From JASJHI01 sp033791105 (lineage in GTDB: Bacteria; Actinomycetota; Acidimicrobiia; Acidimicrobiales; Ilumatobacteraceae): 19,039 bases of DNA. The notes beneath the pieces are model-generated. The model did not search any database. It was not told the origin of the DNA and saw only the letters and a program-made list of their open reading frames with translations. Location of the stretch: positions 1 through 19,039 of the forward strand of contig JASJHI010000059.1 in NCBI GenBank assembly GCA_033791105.1. Reading direction: 5' to 3'. This document shows positions 7,505 through 14,155 of the stretch, piece by piece. Both the position numbers and the translations under genes were made by a program. Position 1 is the first letter of the stretch; the number at the start of each line of letters is the position of its first letter.

Positions 7505-8155
7505 TCAGCCGACCACTACCGGAGTACGGATCTCGAACCGGCCGGGGGTGTCGGCGTGTTCGATGAACCCCATGCGTCGGAGGTACCGGGCGTGGTCGGG
7601 GTTCGACGCATCGGTCCAGACACAGGTCGGCGGAGTCTCGGTGAACAGCTCGGAGTCCGGCGAGAACACGTATCCGCCGATCTTGAAGTCGCGATACTGC
7701 GGGATCACGAAGTCGAGGTCGACCCGGAATGTGCCGTCGTCGACGCGGTGTCCGATCAGTAGGCCGGCGGGCACCATGTCGCGGAGGATGAAAGCGGCGA
7801 TCTGTTCGTCGGTCGGCGCGTACACGAAGTCATGGTGGAGGCCGTTCCTGATCTCGTCGTCGTAGAAGTCGAGGAAGTCGAGCAGGTATCTCGAGCTGGG
7901 GAGCACGTGCAGGACGCGGAACACCTCGTCCTTGTGCCGGATGAGCTTGCGGAGATACCAGATGTGGATTCCCGCGGCGACGACGTTGACGACCGCGATC
8001 GGGTAGGCACCGATCGCGAGCGAGTAGACGAGGAAGGTGAACGAGCCGGCGAGTCCGAGCAGGCGGAGTCTGAGGATCGAGGTCTGGGTGATCGAGAGGA
8101 TGATCAGGGCAGAGGATGCGTAGCCGAGCGCTTCGACCCAGGTGTCGGAATTCAT
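7505..8155 (-). CDS. YgjV-like membrane protein with GNAT-like C-terminal domain
   Basis: A 216-residue protein. The first ~70 residues form about three hydrophobic helices (ALGYASSALIILSI, LLGLAGSFTFLVYSLAIG, IAVVNVVAAGIHIWYL), resembling the small inner-membrane YgjV family of unknown function. After a basic, aromatic linker the C-terminal ~110 residues are soluble. They contain DFVIPQYRDFKIGGYVF and a late segment NPDHARYLRRMGFIEH, reminiscent of acetyltransferase (GNAT) motif A and the N-x2-A-x3-Y/L...GF motif. ATG 8155 is chosen because the hydrophobic domain starts directly after it; upstream in-frame codons overlap the divergent methyltransferase. It is divergent from that gene across only 54 bases and is probably cotranscribed with the acyl-CoA synthetase. 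Function is unknown; the GNAT resemblance is by eye. Confidence 0.75.
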   Translation of the reverse strand: MNSDTWVEALGYASSALIILSITQTSILRLRLLGLAGSFTFLVYSLAIGAYPIAVVNVVAAGIHIWYLRKLIRHKDEVFRVLHVLPSSRYLLDFLDFYDDEIRNGLHHDFVYAPTDEQIAAFILRDMVPAGLLIGHRVDDGTFRVDLDFVIPQYRDFKIGGYVFSPDSELFTETPPTCVWTDASNPDHARYLRRMGFIEHADTPGRFEIRTPVVVG

Positions 8156-8177
8156 CTCGCCACGGTACGGCCGGTGA

Positions 8178-8215
8178 CAACATGTCCGACGAGGTGCGAG
8201 GCTGGTCACATGTTG
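8178..8215. promoter_or_regulatory. Inverted repeat CAACATGT / ACATGTTG in divergent promoter
   Basis: CAACATGT (8178-8185) and ACATGTTG (8208-8215) form an 8-base inverted repeat. Each contains the palindrome ACATGT, and the two centres are 30 bases apart, about three helical turns. The second copy overlaps the methyltransferase start codon. The repeat fills the 54-base gap between the YgjV-like gene and the methyltransferase, where both promoters must overlap. It could be an operator, but chance is possible. Confidence 0.35.
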
Positions 8216-9016
8216 GCGCAGCCGGCCGATCACAGTGAGCGCTTCGGCGAGCGGTACATCCTGACGGGAGCACCAGCGCAGCTCGCCGTCGAGCGCGAGG
8301 CGCTCGGGGCTGATTACCAGGGCAACGGGTACACGACGTTGGCGCAGGCGGACGAGCTCGGTCGGCTGTGCGGTCTGCAGCCCGGCCGGGTACTGGCCGA
8401 TGTCGGCGCCGGCTGCGGCTGGCCGGGGCTCTATCTGGCTGGCCGGCACGGCTGTCGCACAGTGTCGATCGATCGCGTGATGGAGGGCGTCGAGGTCGCC
8501 GCCCGACGGGCGCGATCCGAGGGCCTGTCCGAGACGAGCCTCGCCGTCGTGGGCGACGCGGAATTTCTGCCGCTGCGACCATCTTCGGTCGACGCGGTGA
8601 TCCACACCGACCTCACCTGTTGACTGCGTCAGAAGCTCTCCGTGCTGAGGGCGTGCAGGCGGATTCTCCGGCGCGACGGTCGGCTCGCCTTCCTGACGAT
8701 CGAGCCGGCACCGCATCTCTCCGAACGCCGGCGACGGCAGGCGCACCACTGGGGCCCTCCGGCGGTCGCGGTGCCGACGAGCTACGCGAGCATGCTGCAT
8801 ACCGTCGGGTTCTCGGAGATCGCCGTGCTCGACGTGACCGACGAGTATCGGCAGACCCAGCAGCGGTGGATCGATGCGACGGATCGGCGCGAGGAGGAGA
8901 TCCGCGGGCTGATCGGCGATGAGGAGTACGACGACCGCCAACGCACACGGGCCGACACGGTGCAGGCAATCGACGACGGCCTCCTCTGTCGGACGCTCTA
9001 CAGCGCTGCCCGCTGA
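8210..9016 (+). CDS. SAM-dependent class I methyltransferase, candidate selenoprotein with in-frame UGA (Sec138)
   Basis: Reading through one TGA (8621-8623) gives a 268-residue methyltransferase; without readthrough it would stop at residue 137, in the middle of the Rossmann fold. Visible elements are motif I VGAGCGWPG (65-73), the acidic end of strand 2 (VSIDR), VVGDAEFLPL and VDAVIHTD before the UGA. After it come LRACRRILRRDGRLAFLTIE, the helix and strand-5 region typical of this fold, and a C-terminal substrate region to residue 268. The reading frame is unchanged across the UGA, and spacing from IHTD to GRLAF matches the fold with no insertion or loss. The UGA directly follows C137, making a Cys-Sec pair, and a SECIS-like hairpin starts right after it. 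ATG 8210 follows GAGG (8198-8201) by eight bases. The alternative is a nonsense mutation or sequencing error. The methyl acceptor is unknown. Confidence 0.75.
8624..8658 (+). promoter_or_regulatory. Bacterial SECIS-like hairpin immediately after in-frame UGA
   Basis: The lower stem pairs CTGCGT (8624-8629) with GTGCAG (8653-8658), four Watson-Crick pairs and two G-U pairs. A 5-base bulge CAGAA (8630-8634) lies on the 5' side. The upper stem pairs GCTCTC (8635-8640) with GAGGGC (8647-8652), five Watson-Crick pairs and one U-G. The 6-base apical loop CGTGCT (8641-8646) has G as its second base. Seventeen bases separate the UGA from the loop. These values fall within the published bacterial SECIS model: loop 3-14 bases, UGA-to-loop distance 16-37 bases, and a G among the first two loop bases. 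Its predicted role is to recruit SelB with Sec-tRNA. Confidence 0.65.
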
Positions 9017-9030
9017 GACCGATCAGCGGT

Positions 9031-9056
9031 GCCGATCAGCCGAGCCCGCGATCGGC
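9031..9056 (+). terminator. Weak hairpin after the methyltransferase gene
   Basis: GCCGATC (9031-9037) can pair with GATCGGC (9050-9056) across a 12-base loop, 14 bases after the methyltransferase stop. There is no T-tract. It may separate this gene from the next, which has its own promoter-like element. Confidence 0.3.
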
Positions 9057-9067
9057 GGGAAAGGCGC

Positions 9068-9073
9068 TACCTT
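9068..9073 (+). promoter_or_regulatory. -10 element TACCTT for DUF305 gene
   Basis: TACCTT fits the actinobacterial TAnnnT -10 pattern and lies nine bases before the ATG at 9083, with no ribosome binding site between. It implies a leaderless or nearly leaderless mRNA. No convincing -35 was seen. The same hexamer followed by G occurs ahead of the lipoprotein gene at 9821. Confidence 0.5.
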
Positions 9074-9082
9074 GCGTCGCCG

Positions 9083-9760
9083 ATGAACACTCCGACCACT
9101 GAACGCGCTGCCGACAGCGATGGGGCCGACGTCGAGTCGGTCTCCGATCGGGCGGCCGAGCGCTTCTACCGCTGGTTGATCGTGGGTCTCGGTGCCGGTG
9201 TCGTCGCGATCGGCCTCGTGGCGCTCGTCATGTGGCTGACCGCGAAGGAGGACCAGCAGGAGCCGCTCGGTGAGGTCGACATCGGCTTCATGCAGGACAT
9301 GCTCGACCACCATGACCAGGCGCTGGTGCTCTCCGAGGCCTACCTCGAGGACAACCCTGACGGCGACGCCGCGCCGTACGCGAACGAGGTGATCATGTTC
9401 CAGACTCGTGACATCGGCCGGATGGAGGAATGGCTCGCCGAGGACGGCCGTACACGCGGAACCGCGGACCGTATGGCGATGACATGGATGCCGATGGCCG
9501 AGCCGACGCCGGTCGCAGAGATGCACGGAATGCAGCCGCCCGACAGCATTGCCGAGCTCGCAGCGGCGACGGGGCCGAACGCGGATGCGTTGTTCTTCGA
9601 GTTGATGACCGCCCACCATCTGGGTGGCGTGATGATGGCCAACCATGCGGCGGAGCACGGCGAGAGCGAATTCCTGCGCGTGTTCGCGGCGGGGGTCTCG
9701 CGCAACCAACTGCTCGAGGTCGACGAGTACGACGGCGCGATACGCCGCCTCGGGCTCTGA
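9083..9760 (+). CDS. DUF305 family membrane-anchored protein
   Basis: A 225-residue protein with a hydrophilic N-terminus, one transmembrane helix at ~32-53 and an extracytoplasmic helical domain with the two DUF305 half-motifs. These are DIGFMQDMLDHHDQAL (HH at 76-77) and LFFELMTAHHLGGVMMANHA (HH at 178-179), plus many Met residues between them (RMAMTWMPMAE, MHGMQ). DUF305 proteins are ferritin-like four-helix bundles found next to metal, often copper, handling genes; function is not established. ATG 9083 is preferred over an upstream GTG at 9029 because the TACCTT element sits just ahead of it and the extra 18 residues look non-coding. The His/Met richness is compatible with copper binding, and a copper nitrite reductase lies 4 kb away, but no direct link is shown. 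Confidence 0.85.
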   Translation: MNTPTTERAADSDGADVESVSDRAAERFYRWLIVGLGAGVVAIGLVALVMWLTAKEDQQEPLGEVDIGFMQDMLDHHDQALVLSEAYLEDNPDGDAAPYANEVIMFQTRDIGRMEEWLAEDGRTRGTADRMAMTWMPMAEPTPVAEMHGMQPPDSIAELAAATGPNADALFFELMTAHHLGGVMMANHAAEHGESEFLRVFAAGVSRNQLLEVDEYDGAIRRLGL

Positions 9761-9809
9761 GGCCGCTCCGACCTATCACGATCCTCACGGGCGCAGCTGA
9801 CGCGCCTCT

Positions 9810-9815
9810 TACCTT
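9810..9815 (+). promoter_or_regulatory. -10 element TACCTT giving a leaderless mRNA for the export operon
   Basis: TACCTT ends six bases before the ATG at 9821, so a transcript starting at the usual distance would begin at the A of the ATG. There is no Shine-Dalgarno sequence. This supports the 9821 start over the ATG at 9836. No clear -35 was found. Confidence 0.55.
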
Positions 9816-9820
9816 GGTCG

Positions 9821-10543
9821 ATGAGAGTCGCTGCCATGCACACCGACCTCACCGTTTCCTGGCTGCGTCGCGCCGCTGTCGCGCCCGCCGCTCTCGCGCT
9901 CGGAGCACTCGCTGCCTGCGGGGGTGGCTCGACCGACGCGTCGAGCGGAGCCGACGAGGTCGCGTCGCTCGATGAGGAGTCGCCGGCCGGCTCGACAGGT
10001 GCGGACGATGAGGGAGATGCCACCCTCGAGGCCGACGAAGCCGCCCTGGCGTTCTCGCAGTGCTTGCGCGACGCGGGGCTGGATGTCCCGGACATCGGTG
10101 TCGACGTCGATGGCAACATCCAGCTGCGCGATGCGTTCGATCAGATCGATCCTTCCGAGCAAGCGTTCCAAGACGCGATGGAGACATGCCGAGATCTGCT
10201 CGCCGACGCGGGCTTCGGAGGTGGTCGGGGCGTGGCCCGCGACAGTACGGAGTTCCAGGATGCGTTGCTCGAGTTGACCGACTGTGTTCGGGATGCGGGC
10301 TTCGACGAGATCGGCGACCTCACCTTCGGCGCTCCCGGTGCGGGAGGCGCTCCGGGTGCCGGTGGCGATGCACAACCTGCGGGCAGAGGTCAGGGCGAGG
10401 ACGGCTTCGGCGATCGTTCCGGCCGTCTTGCCGGCCGACTCGGGCTCGATCCCGAGGATCCGGCTGTGATCGAGGCGATGGAAATGTGCATGCCAATTCT
10501 CGAGAATGCGTTGTCGGGCTCCGGCGCACCCGGGACCGACTGA
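9821..10543 (+). CDS. Cysteine-containing lipoprotein of an ABC export operon
   Basis: A 240-residue predicted lipoprotein: a hydrophobic signal (VAPAALALGALAACG) with lipobox LAAC, cleaved before the first Cys (residue 33), then an acidic Ser/Asp linker. The mature part has repeated segments around cysteines: FSQCLRDAGLDVPDI, DAMETCRDLL, LELTDCVRDAGFDEIG and AMEMCMPILE. The QCLRDAG and DCVRDAG repeats suggest an internal duplication and possibly two disulfides. A Gly/Ala/Pro-rich linker (~170-190) separates the last segment. Similar C-x-R-D/E-x-G lipoproteins occur ahead of HlyD/MacAB-type genes in actinobacteria, but their role is unknown. It is the first gene of a five-gene run, and its stop overlaps the next start (TGATG). 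Confidence 0.75.
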   Translation: MRVAAMHTDLTVSWLRRAAVAPAALALGALAACGGGSTDASSGADEVASLDEESPAGSTGADDEGDATLEADEAALAFSQCLRDAGLDVPDIGVDVDGNIQLRDAFDQIDPSEQAFQDAMETCRDLLADAGFGGGRGVARDSTEFQDALLELTDCVRDAGFDEIGDLTFGAPGAGGAPGAGGDAQPAGRGQGEDGFGDRSGRLAGRLGLDPEDPAVIEAMEMCMPILENALSGSGAPGTD

Positions 10544-12216
10544 TGGCCGCGACGGGTACCGAGCAGGTCGAAGGGGTCGAGGCCGTGGGGCTCGACCCCG
10601 GCGCGGAGCCGACGCTCGGCTCGGCACCGGACGAGACACCAGCTCGGTCGGCGAACGACACCGCGGGCGATGACCTGGACGCACTGCTCGGCGCCGGTCG
10701 TCGGCGCCGGCGGTGGCCATGGCTGCTCGCGGGTCTCGCGATCGGCACCGGTGCGACGGTCGCCATCGCGCAGCAACTCGGCGCCGGCGATGCTGCCGAT
10801 CCGTCGGCTCGCACCGAGACGGTCACGTTGTCCACCGCAACGGTCGAGCGGCGTGATCTCGTCGAGCAGCTCGAGTACGCCGCCGAGCTCGGATACGGCG
10901 ACAGCGTTTCGATCTTCTCGTCCATCGACGGCACGCTCACGTCGGTCGTCGAACCCGGGGCGTCGATCGGCCGCGGCGATGTCATCGCGGACGTCGATGG
11001 CGCCCCGCTCGTCGCCATGTTTGCTCCATCGCCGTTCTGGCGCGACCTCGAGATCGACGACGATGGTGAGGACGTACGGGCGCTCGAGGCGAATCTCGTC
11101 GCACTCGGCTACGACCTGGATGGCGACCTCACGGTCGATACCGAGTTCACGGCAGCGACGGCAGCTGCGGTCGAACGGTGGGAGGAGGCGTACGGCCTCG
11201 AACCCACTGGTGAGCTGTCGCTCGGACGCGTCGTGGCGCTCCCCGGTGACGCAGTGGTCGTCGAACGCGCCGACGCGGGCGCCGACATTCGCGCCGGACA
11301 GTCGATCGCCACGGTGCAGGTCACCGAGGCGACGACCGACGTCGTCGGATCGGGTGAGGGTGACGTGACCGACATCGTCTCGATCGGGACTCGGGTCGCG
11401 CACGGCGACATCCTGTGGCGCCTCGACGGACAAGCGGTTGCGGCGGTCGTCGATGCCGGCGTCGTCGCCGAGACGGTGATCGGCGTGGCGACCGATGGCG
11501 ACGTCGTCCGGCTGGAGGAAACGCTCGTCTTCTTCGGATTCGATCCGGAGGGTCTGATCACCATCGACGACACCGGTGATCTGGCAACCGTCGCCGCGAT
11601 CGCGCGGTTCCAGCAATCGATCGGGATGGAGCAGACAGGAGTCCTCGACGCCCGCCACTACTTGCTCGTCGCCCCGGACAGAACCGTGCGCGACGTCTTC
11701 GTCGCCGAGCAGGAATCGGTCGATCGATCCACCTTGTTCCTCACCTTGGGCACCCCGACGCTCGTGGCGAGCGCAGATGTCGCGGCGGAGGAGATCGACG
11801 ACTTCGAGCTGGGTGACACCGTCGTGGTCGAGACCGCCGACGGCGCGCTGCTCGATGCGGTACTCGTCCGCATCGCCGATGTCGCCGATCCCCCGGCCGC
11901 GCCGGACGACTCGCCGACGATCGAGGTCGCGTTCGAGCTGGTGATCGATGGTGGCACCGACGCGGCACTCGGTCTCGGCGAAATAGTGGCCGGACCGGCG
12001 ACGGTGCTCGTCGAGGCTGCTCGAATCGAAGATGCGCTGGTCGTGCCGACACGAGCGCTCCTCAGCCTGAGCGAGGGAGGCTTCGCGGTCGAGGTCCGAA
12101 CGGCAGCGGGAGCGAATCAACTCGTGGCCATCGAACTCGGCACGTTCGACGATGGAGTCGTCGAGATCTCGAGCGGCGACATCACCGTGGGCGATGAGGT
12201 CGTGGTGCCGTCGTGA
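10543..12216 (+). CDS. MacA/HlyD-like periplasmic adaptor with two peptidoglycan-binding modules
   Basis: A 557-residue protein with a cytoplasmic N-terminus, basic RRRRR at 53-57, one transmembrane helix at ~58-76 and a large extracytoplasmic part. The latter contains biotinyl/lipoyl-like half-motifs (VEPGASIGRGDVIADVDG) typical of membrane-fusion proteins, and two PG_binding_1-like segments: ~176-230 (DVRALEANLVALGYD...TAAAVERWEEAYGL) and ~318-372 (DVVRLEETLVFFGFD...AIARFQQSIGM). The two lipoyl-plus-binding units are similar to each other, so the protein arose by internal duplication. The C-terminus forms a beta-barrel/adaptor-like domain ending VGDEVVVPS. ATG 10543 overlaps the lipoprotein stop. 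It probably links the ABC permease to the cell wall. It is longer than common one-module adaptors. Confidence 0.85.
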   Translation: MAATGTEQVEGVEAVGLDPGAEPTLGSAPDETPARSANDTAGDDLDALLGAGRRRRRWPWLLAGLAIGTGATVAIAQQLGAGDAADPSARTETVTLSTATVERRDLVEQLEYAAELGYGDSVSIFSSIDGTLTSVVEPGASIGRGDVIADVDGAPLVAMFAPSPFWRDLEIDDDGEDVRALEANLVALGYDLDGDLTVDTEFTAATAAAVERWEEAYGLEPTGELSLGRVVALPGDAVVVERADAGADIRAGQSIATVQVTEATTDVVGSGEGDVTDIVSIGTRVAHGDILWRLDGQAVAAVVDAGVVAETVIGVATDGDVVRLEETLVFFGFDPEGLITIDDTGDLATVAAIARFQQSIGMEQTGVLDARHYLLVAPDRTVRDVFVAEQESVDRSTLFLTLGTPTLVASADVAAEEIDDFELGDTVVVETADGALLDAVLVRIADVADPPAAPDDSPTIEVAFELVIDGGTDAALGLGEIVAGPATVLVEAARIEDALVVPTRALLSLSEGGFAVEVRTAAGANQLVAIELGTFDDGVVEISSGDITVGDEVVVPS

Positions 12217-12917
12217 GGGGCGATCCCACCGCAGCTGCCGCACTCGAACTCGTGGATGTCGTGAAGGCGTACCCGGGTACCCCTCCGGTGCACGCGCTCG
12301 ACGGCGTGTCGCTCCGCATCGAACGAGGCGAACTCGTCGCCATCGTCGGCCCGTCGGGATCGGGCAAGTCGACGATGCTGCATGTGATGGGCACGCTCGA
12401 CCGGCCGACGTCGGGTCGCGTGCTCGTCGACGGGATCGATCTGTCCCAGCTCGGCGATCGCAAGCTGTCCGCGGCACGATCGCAGCTGATCGGCTTCGTC
12501 TTCCAGCAGTTCTTTCTCCTCGACCGCGCGACCGCCGTCGAGAACGTCGCGAATGGTCTGCTCTATTCGGGCGCACTGCGCTCCACTCGCGTTCGGAGTG
12601 CTGCCCGGGCACTCGATCGCGTCGGACTGGCGCACCGTCTCCATCATCGTCCCAATGAGTTGTCCGGCGGTGAGCGTCAGCGTGTCGCCATCGCGAGGGC
12701 ACTCGTTCACGACCCGGCCATCGTGCTCGCCGACGAGCCGACGGGGAACCTCGACTCGAAGTCGGGTGAGTCGGTGATGGAACTCCTCCGCGATCTCCAC
12801 GCCGATGGCCGGACGATCGTCGTCATCACCCACGACCGGGATCTGGCGTCCAGCCTGCCCCGCGAGGTGACGGTCAGCGACGGTCGGCTCGCCGAGGCGG
12901 GCGCGGTCGCCGCGTGA
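12213..12917 (+). CDS. ABC transporter ATP-binding protein (MacB/LolD type)
   Basis: A 234-residue ATPase of the FtsE/LolD/MacB group. Walker A GPSGSGKST is at 46-54, the Q-loop GFVFQQFFLL, signature LSGGERQRVAIARAL, Walker B AIVLADEPTGNLDS and switch His in VVITHDRDLA are all present, so it should be active. It would power the FtsX/MacB-type permease encoded next. The GTG start at 12213 overlaps the preceding stop codon (GTGA), and its own stop overlaps the permease start in the same way, indicating coupled translation. The N-terminal ~10 residues are not conserved-looking. The substrate is unknown; this class usually moves lipids, lipoproteins, peptides or drugs or transmits mechanical force rather than importing nutrients. 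Confidence 0.95.
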   Translation: MRGDPTAAAALELVDVVKAYPGTPPVHALDGVSLRIERGELVAIVGPSGSGKSTMLHVMGTLDRPTSGRVLVDGIDLSQLGDRKLSAARSQLIGFVFQQFFLLDRATAVENVANGLLYSGALRSTRVRSAARALDRVGLAHRLHHRPNELSGGERQRVAIARALVHDPAIVLADEPTGNLDSKSGESVMELLRDLHADGRTIVVITHDRDLASSLPREVTVSDGRLAEAGAVAA

Positions 12918-14155
12918 TCGGCCGCCACCGGTCGCCCGCGACCCGGACGGAGGAGGAGTCGGGCGCATCGCTCGGGTCGAGCCGCCTGCGCGCAAGCGAT
13001 GTCGCGGTGGTCGCGACGGATGGTCTGCGAGCGCGCACGGCGCGCACCGCACTGTCGGCGCTCGGCATCACGATCGGGATCGCCGCGATGGTCGGCGTCC
13101 TCGGGCTTTCCGAGTCGAGCCGGGCGGACCTGCAGAACGAGATCGAGGCGTTGGGCACAAACCTGCTCACCGTCGTACCGTCCGGCGGTTTCGGCGGCGG
13201 TGACGGAACCCTGCCCGAGGAGACGGCGTCCAAGATCGGTCGGATCGGTCCGGTCGAACTCGTCGCCGATGTGGTCGGCCTCGACGAGCCTGCTCTGCGC
13301 AACGATCTCGTGAGCGACAACGAGACGAACGGGCTGACGGTGATGGCGACCGATCTCGATCTGATCGACACCTTGAACGCCGCGATGGCCGAGGGGGAGT
13401 GGCTCACGGACGCTACATCGGCCTACCCGAACGTCGTGCTGGGGGCGGTCTCGGCCGAGCGACTCGGTATCGGTGTCCCCGGCGATGGAACGCAGATCCT
13501 GCTCGGGGGCGAGTGGTTCACGGTGATCGGCATCCTCGCTGAGTTCCCCCTCTCGCCCGACCTGGACCGGGCGGTGTTCGTCGGCAAGGAGGCCGCCCAG
13601 CAGGTGTTCGGAGCGGAACTCAATCCGAGCGCGATCTATCTCCGGACGACCTCTGACCAGATCGATGCCGTCCGAGCGGTCCTTCCGTCGACTGCCGACC
13701 CGCAGAGCCCCGACGAGGTTTCCGTGTCCCGCCCGACGGACGTGCTCGAGGCGCAGCAGGCCGCTGACAGCGCATTCACTTCGCTGTTCCTCGGCCTGGG
13801 CGCTGTCGCGCTGCTCGTCGGCGGTATCGGCATCGCCAACGTGATGGTGATCGCGGTCATCGAGCGGCGCAACGAGATCGGCCTTCGCCGGGCGCTCGGC
13901 GCGACCCGCACCCACATCCGGCGCCAGTTCCTGACCGAGTCGCTGCTGCTGTCGGCGCTGGGCGGCGCCGCAGGAGTGGCGCTCGGCGTGCTCGTCACGT
14001 ACGCCTATGCGACGTACGAGGGCTGGGAGGTCGTCGTGCCGCGACAGGCGGTTGTCGGCGGATTTGGCGCCGCGCTCGCGATCGGCGCGATCGCCGGTCT
14101 CTATCCTGCAATGCGTGCCGCCCGGCTCGCACCGACCGAGGCGCTGCGGGCCTGA
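12914..14155 (+). CDS. FtsX/MacB-type ABC permease
   Basis: A 413-residue permease with four transmembrane segments in MacB order. TM1 (ALSALGITIGIAAMVGVLGLS, ~46-66) is followed by a ~225-residue extracytoplasmic MacB-like domain (LGTNLLTVVPSGG...), then TM2 (LFLGLGAVALLVGGIGIANVMVIAV), the cytoplasmic loop ERRNEIGLRRALGATRTHI, TM3 (LLLSALGGAAGVALGVLVTYAYA) and TM4 (VVGGFGAALAIGAIAGLYPAMRAARL), ending with the typical P-x-E-A-L-R-A. GTG 12914 overlaps the ATPase stop, and the final TGA overlaps the next ATG (TGATG). It most likely forms a dimer with two copies of the ATPase and contacts the adaptors through its periplasmic domain. Confidence 0.93.
   Translation: MIGRHRSPATRTEEESGASLGSSRLRASDVAVVATDGLRARTARTALSALGITIGIAAMVGVLGLSESSRADLQNEIEALGTNLLTVVPSGGFGGGDGTLPEETASKIGRIGPVELVADVVGLDEPALRNDLVSDNETNGLTVMATDLDLIDTLNAAMAEGEWLTDATSAYPNVVLGAVSAERLGIGVPGDGTQILLGGEWFTVIGILAEFPLSPDLDRAVFVGKEAAQQVFGAELNPSAIYLRTTSDQIDAVRAVLPSTADPQSPDEVSVSRPTDVLEAQQAADSAFTSLFLGLGAVALLVGGIGIANVMVIAVIERRNEIGLRRALGATRTHIRRQFLTESLLLSALGGAAGVALGVLVTYAYATYEGWEVVVPRQAVVGGFGAALAIGAIAGLYPAMRAARLAPTEALRA

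Noticed and set aside
8621..8623. UGA read as tryptophan under an alternative genetic code
   Set aside because: Most genes in the window end in TGA at sensible family C-termini, several inside stop/start overlaps, so UGA is a normal stop here.
8596..8660. Frameshift or simple pseudogene explanation for the broken methyltransferase
   Set aside because: Both halves are in the same frame with no length change, so there is no frameshift. A point nonsense mutation remains possible, but the conserved fold, open downstream frame and SECIS-like hairpin favour recoding.
9021..9039. Direct repeat CCGATCAGC occurring twice after the methyltransferase
   Set aside because: Only two short GC-rich copies containing the very common GATC/CGATC words; better explained as part of a weak hairpin or chance.
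10390..12702. 770-residue open frame on the minus strand
   Set aside because: It is the antisense shadow of the adaptor and ATPase genes, with Arg/Asp-rich low-information sequence and no recognisable domain; long shadow frames are expected at this GC content.
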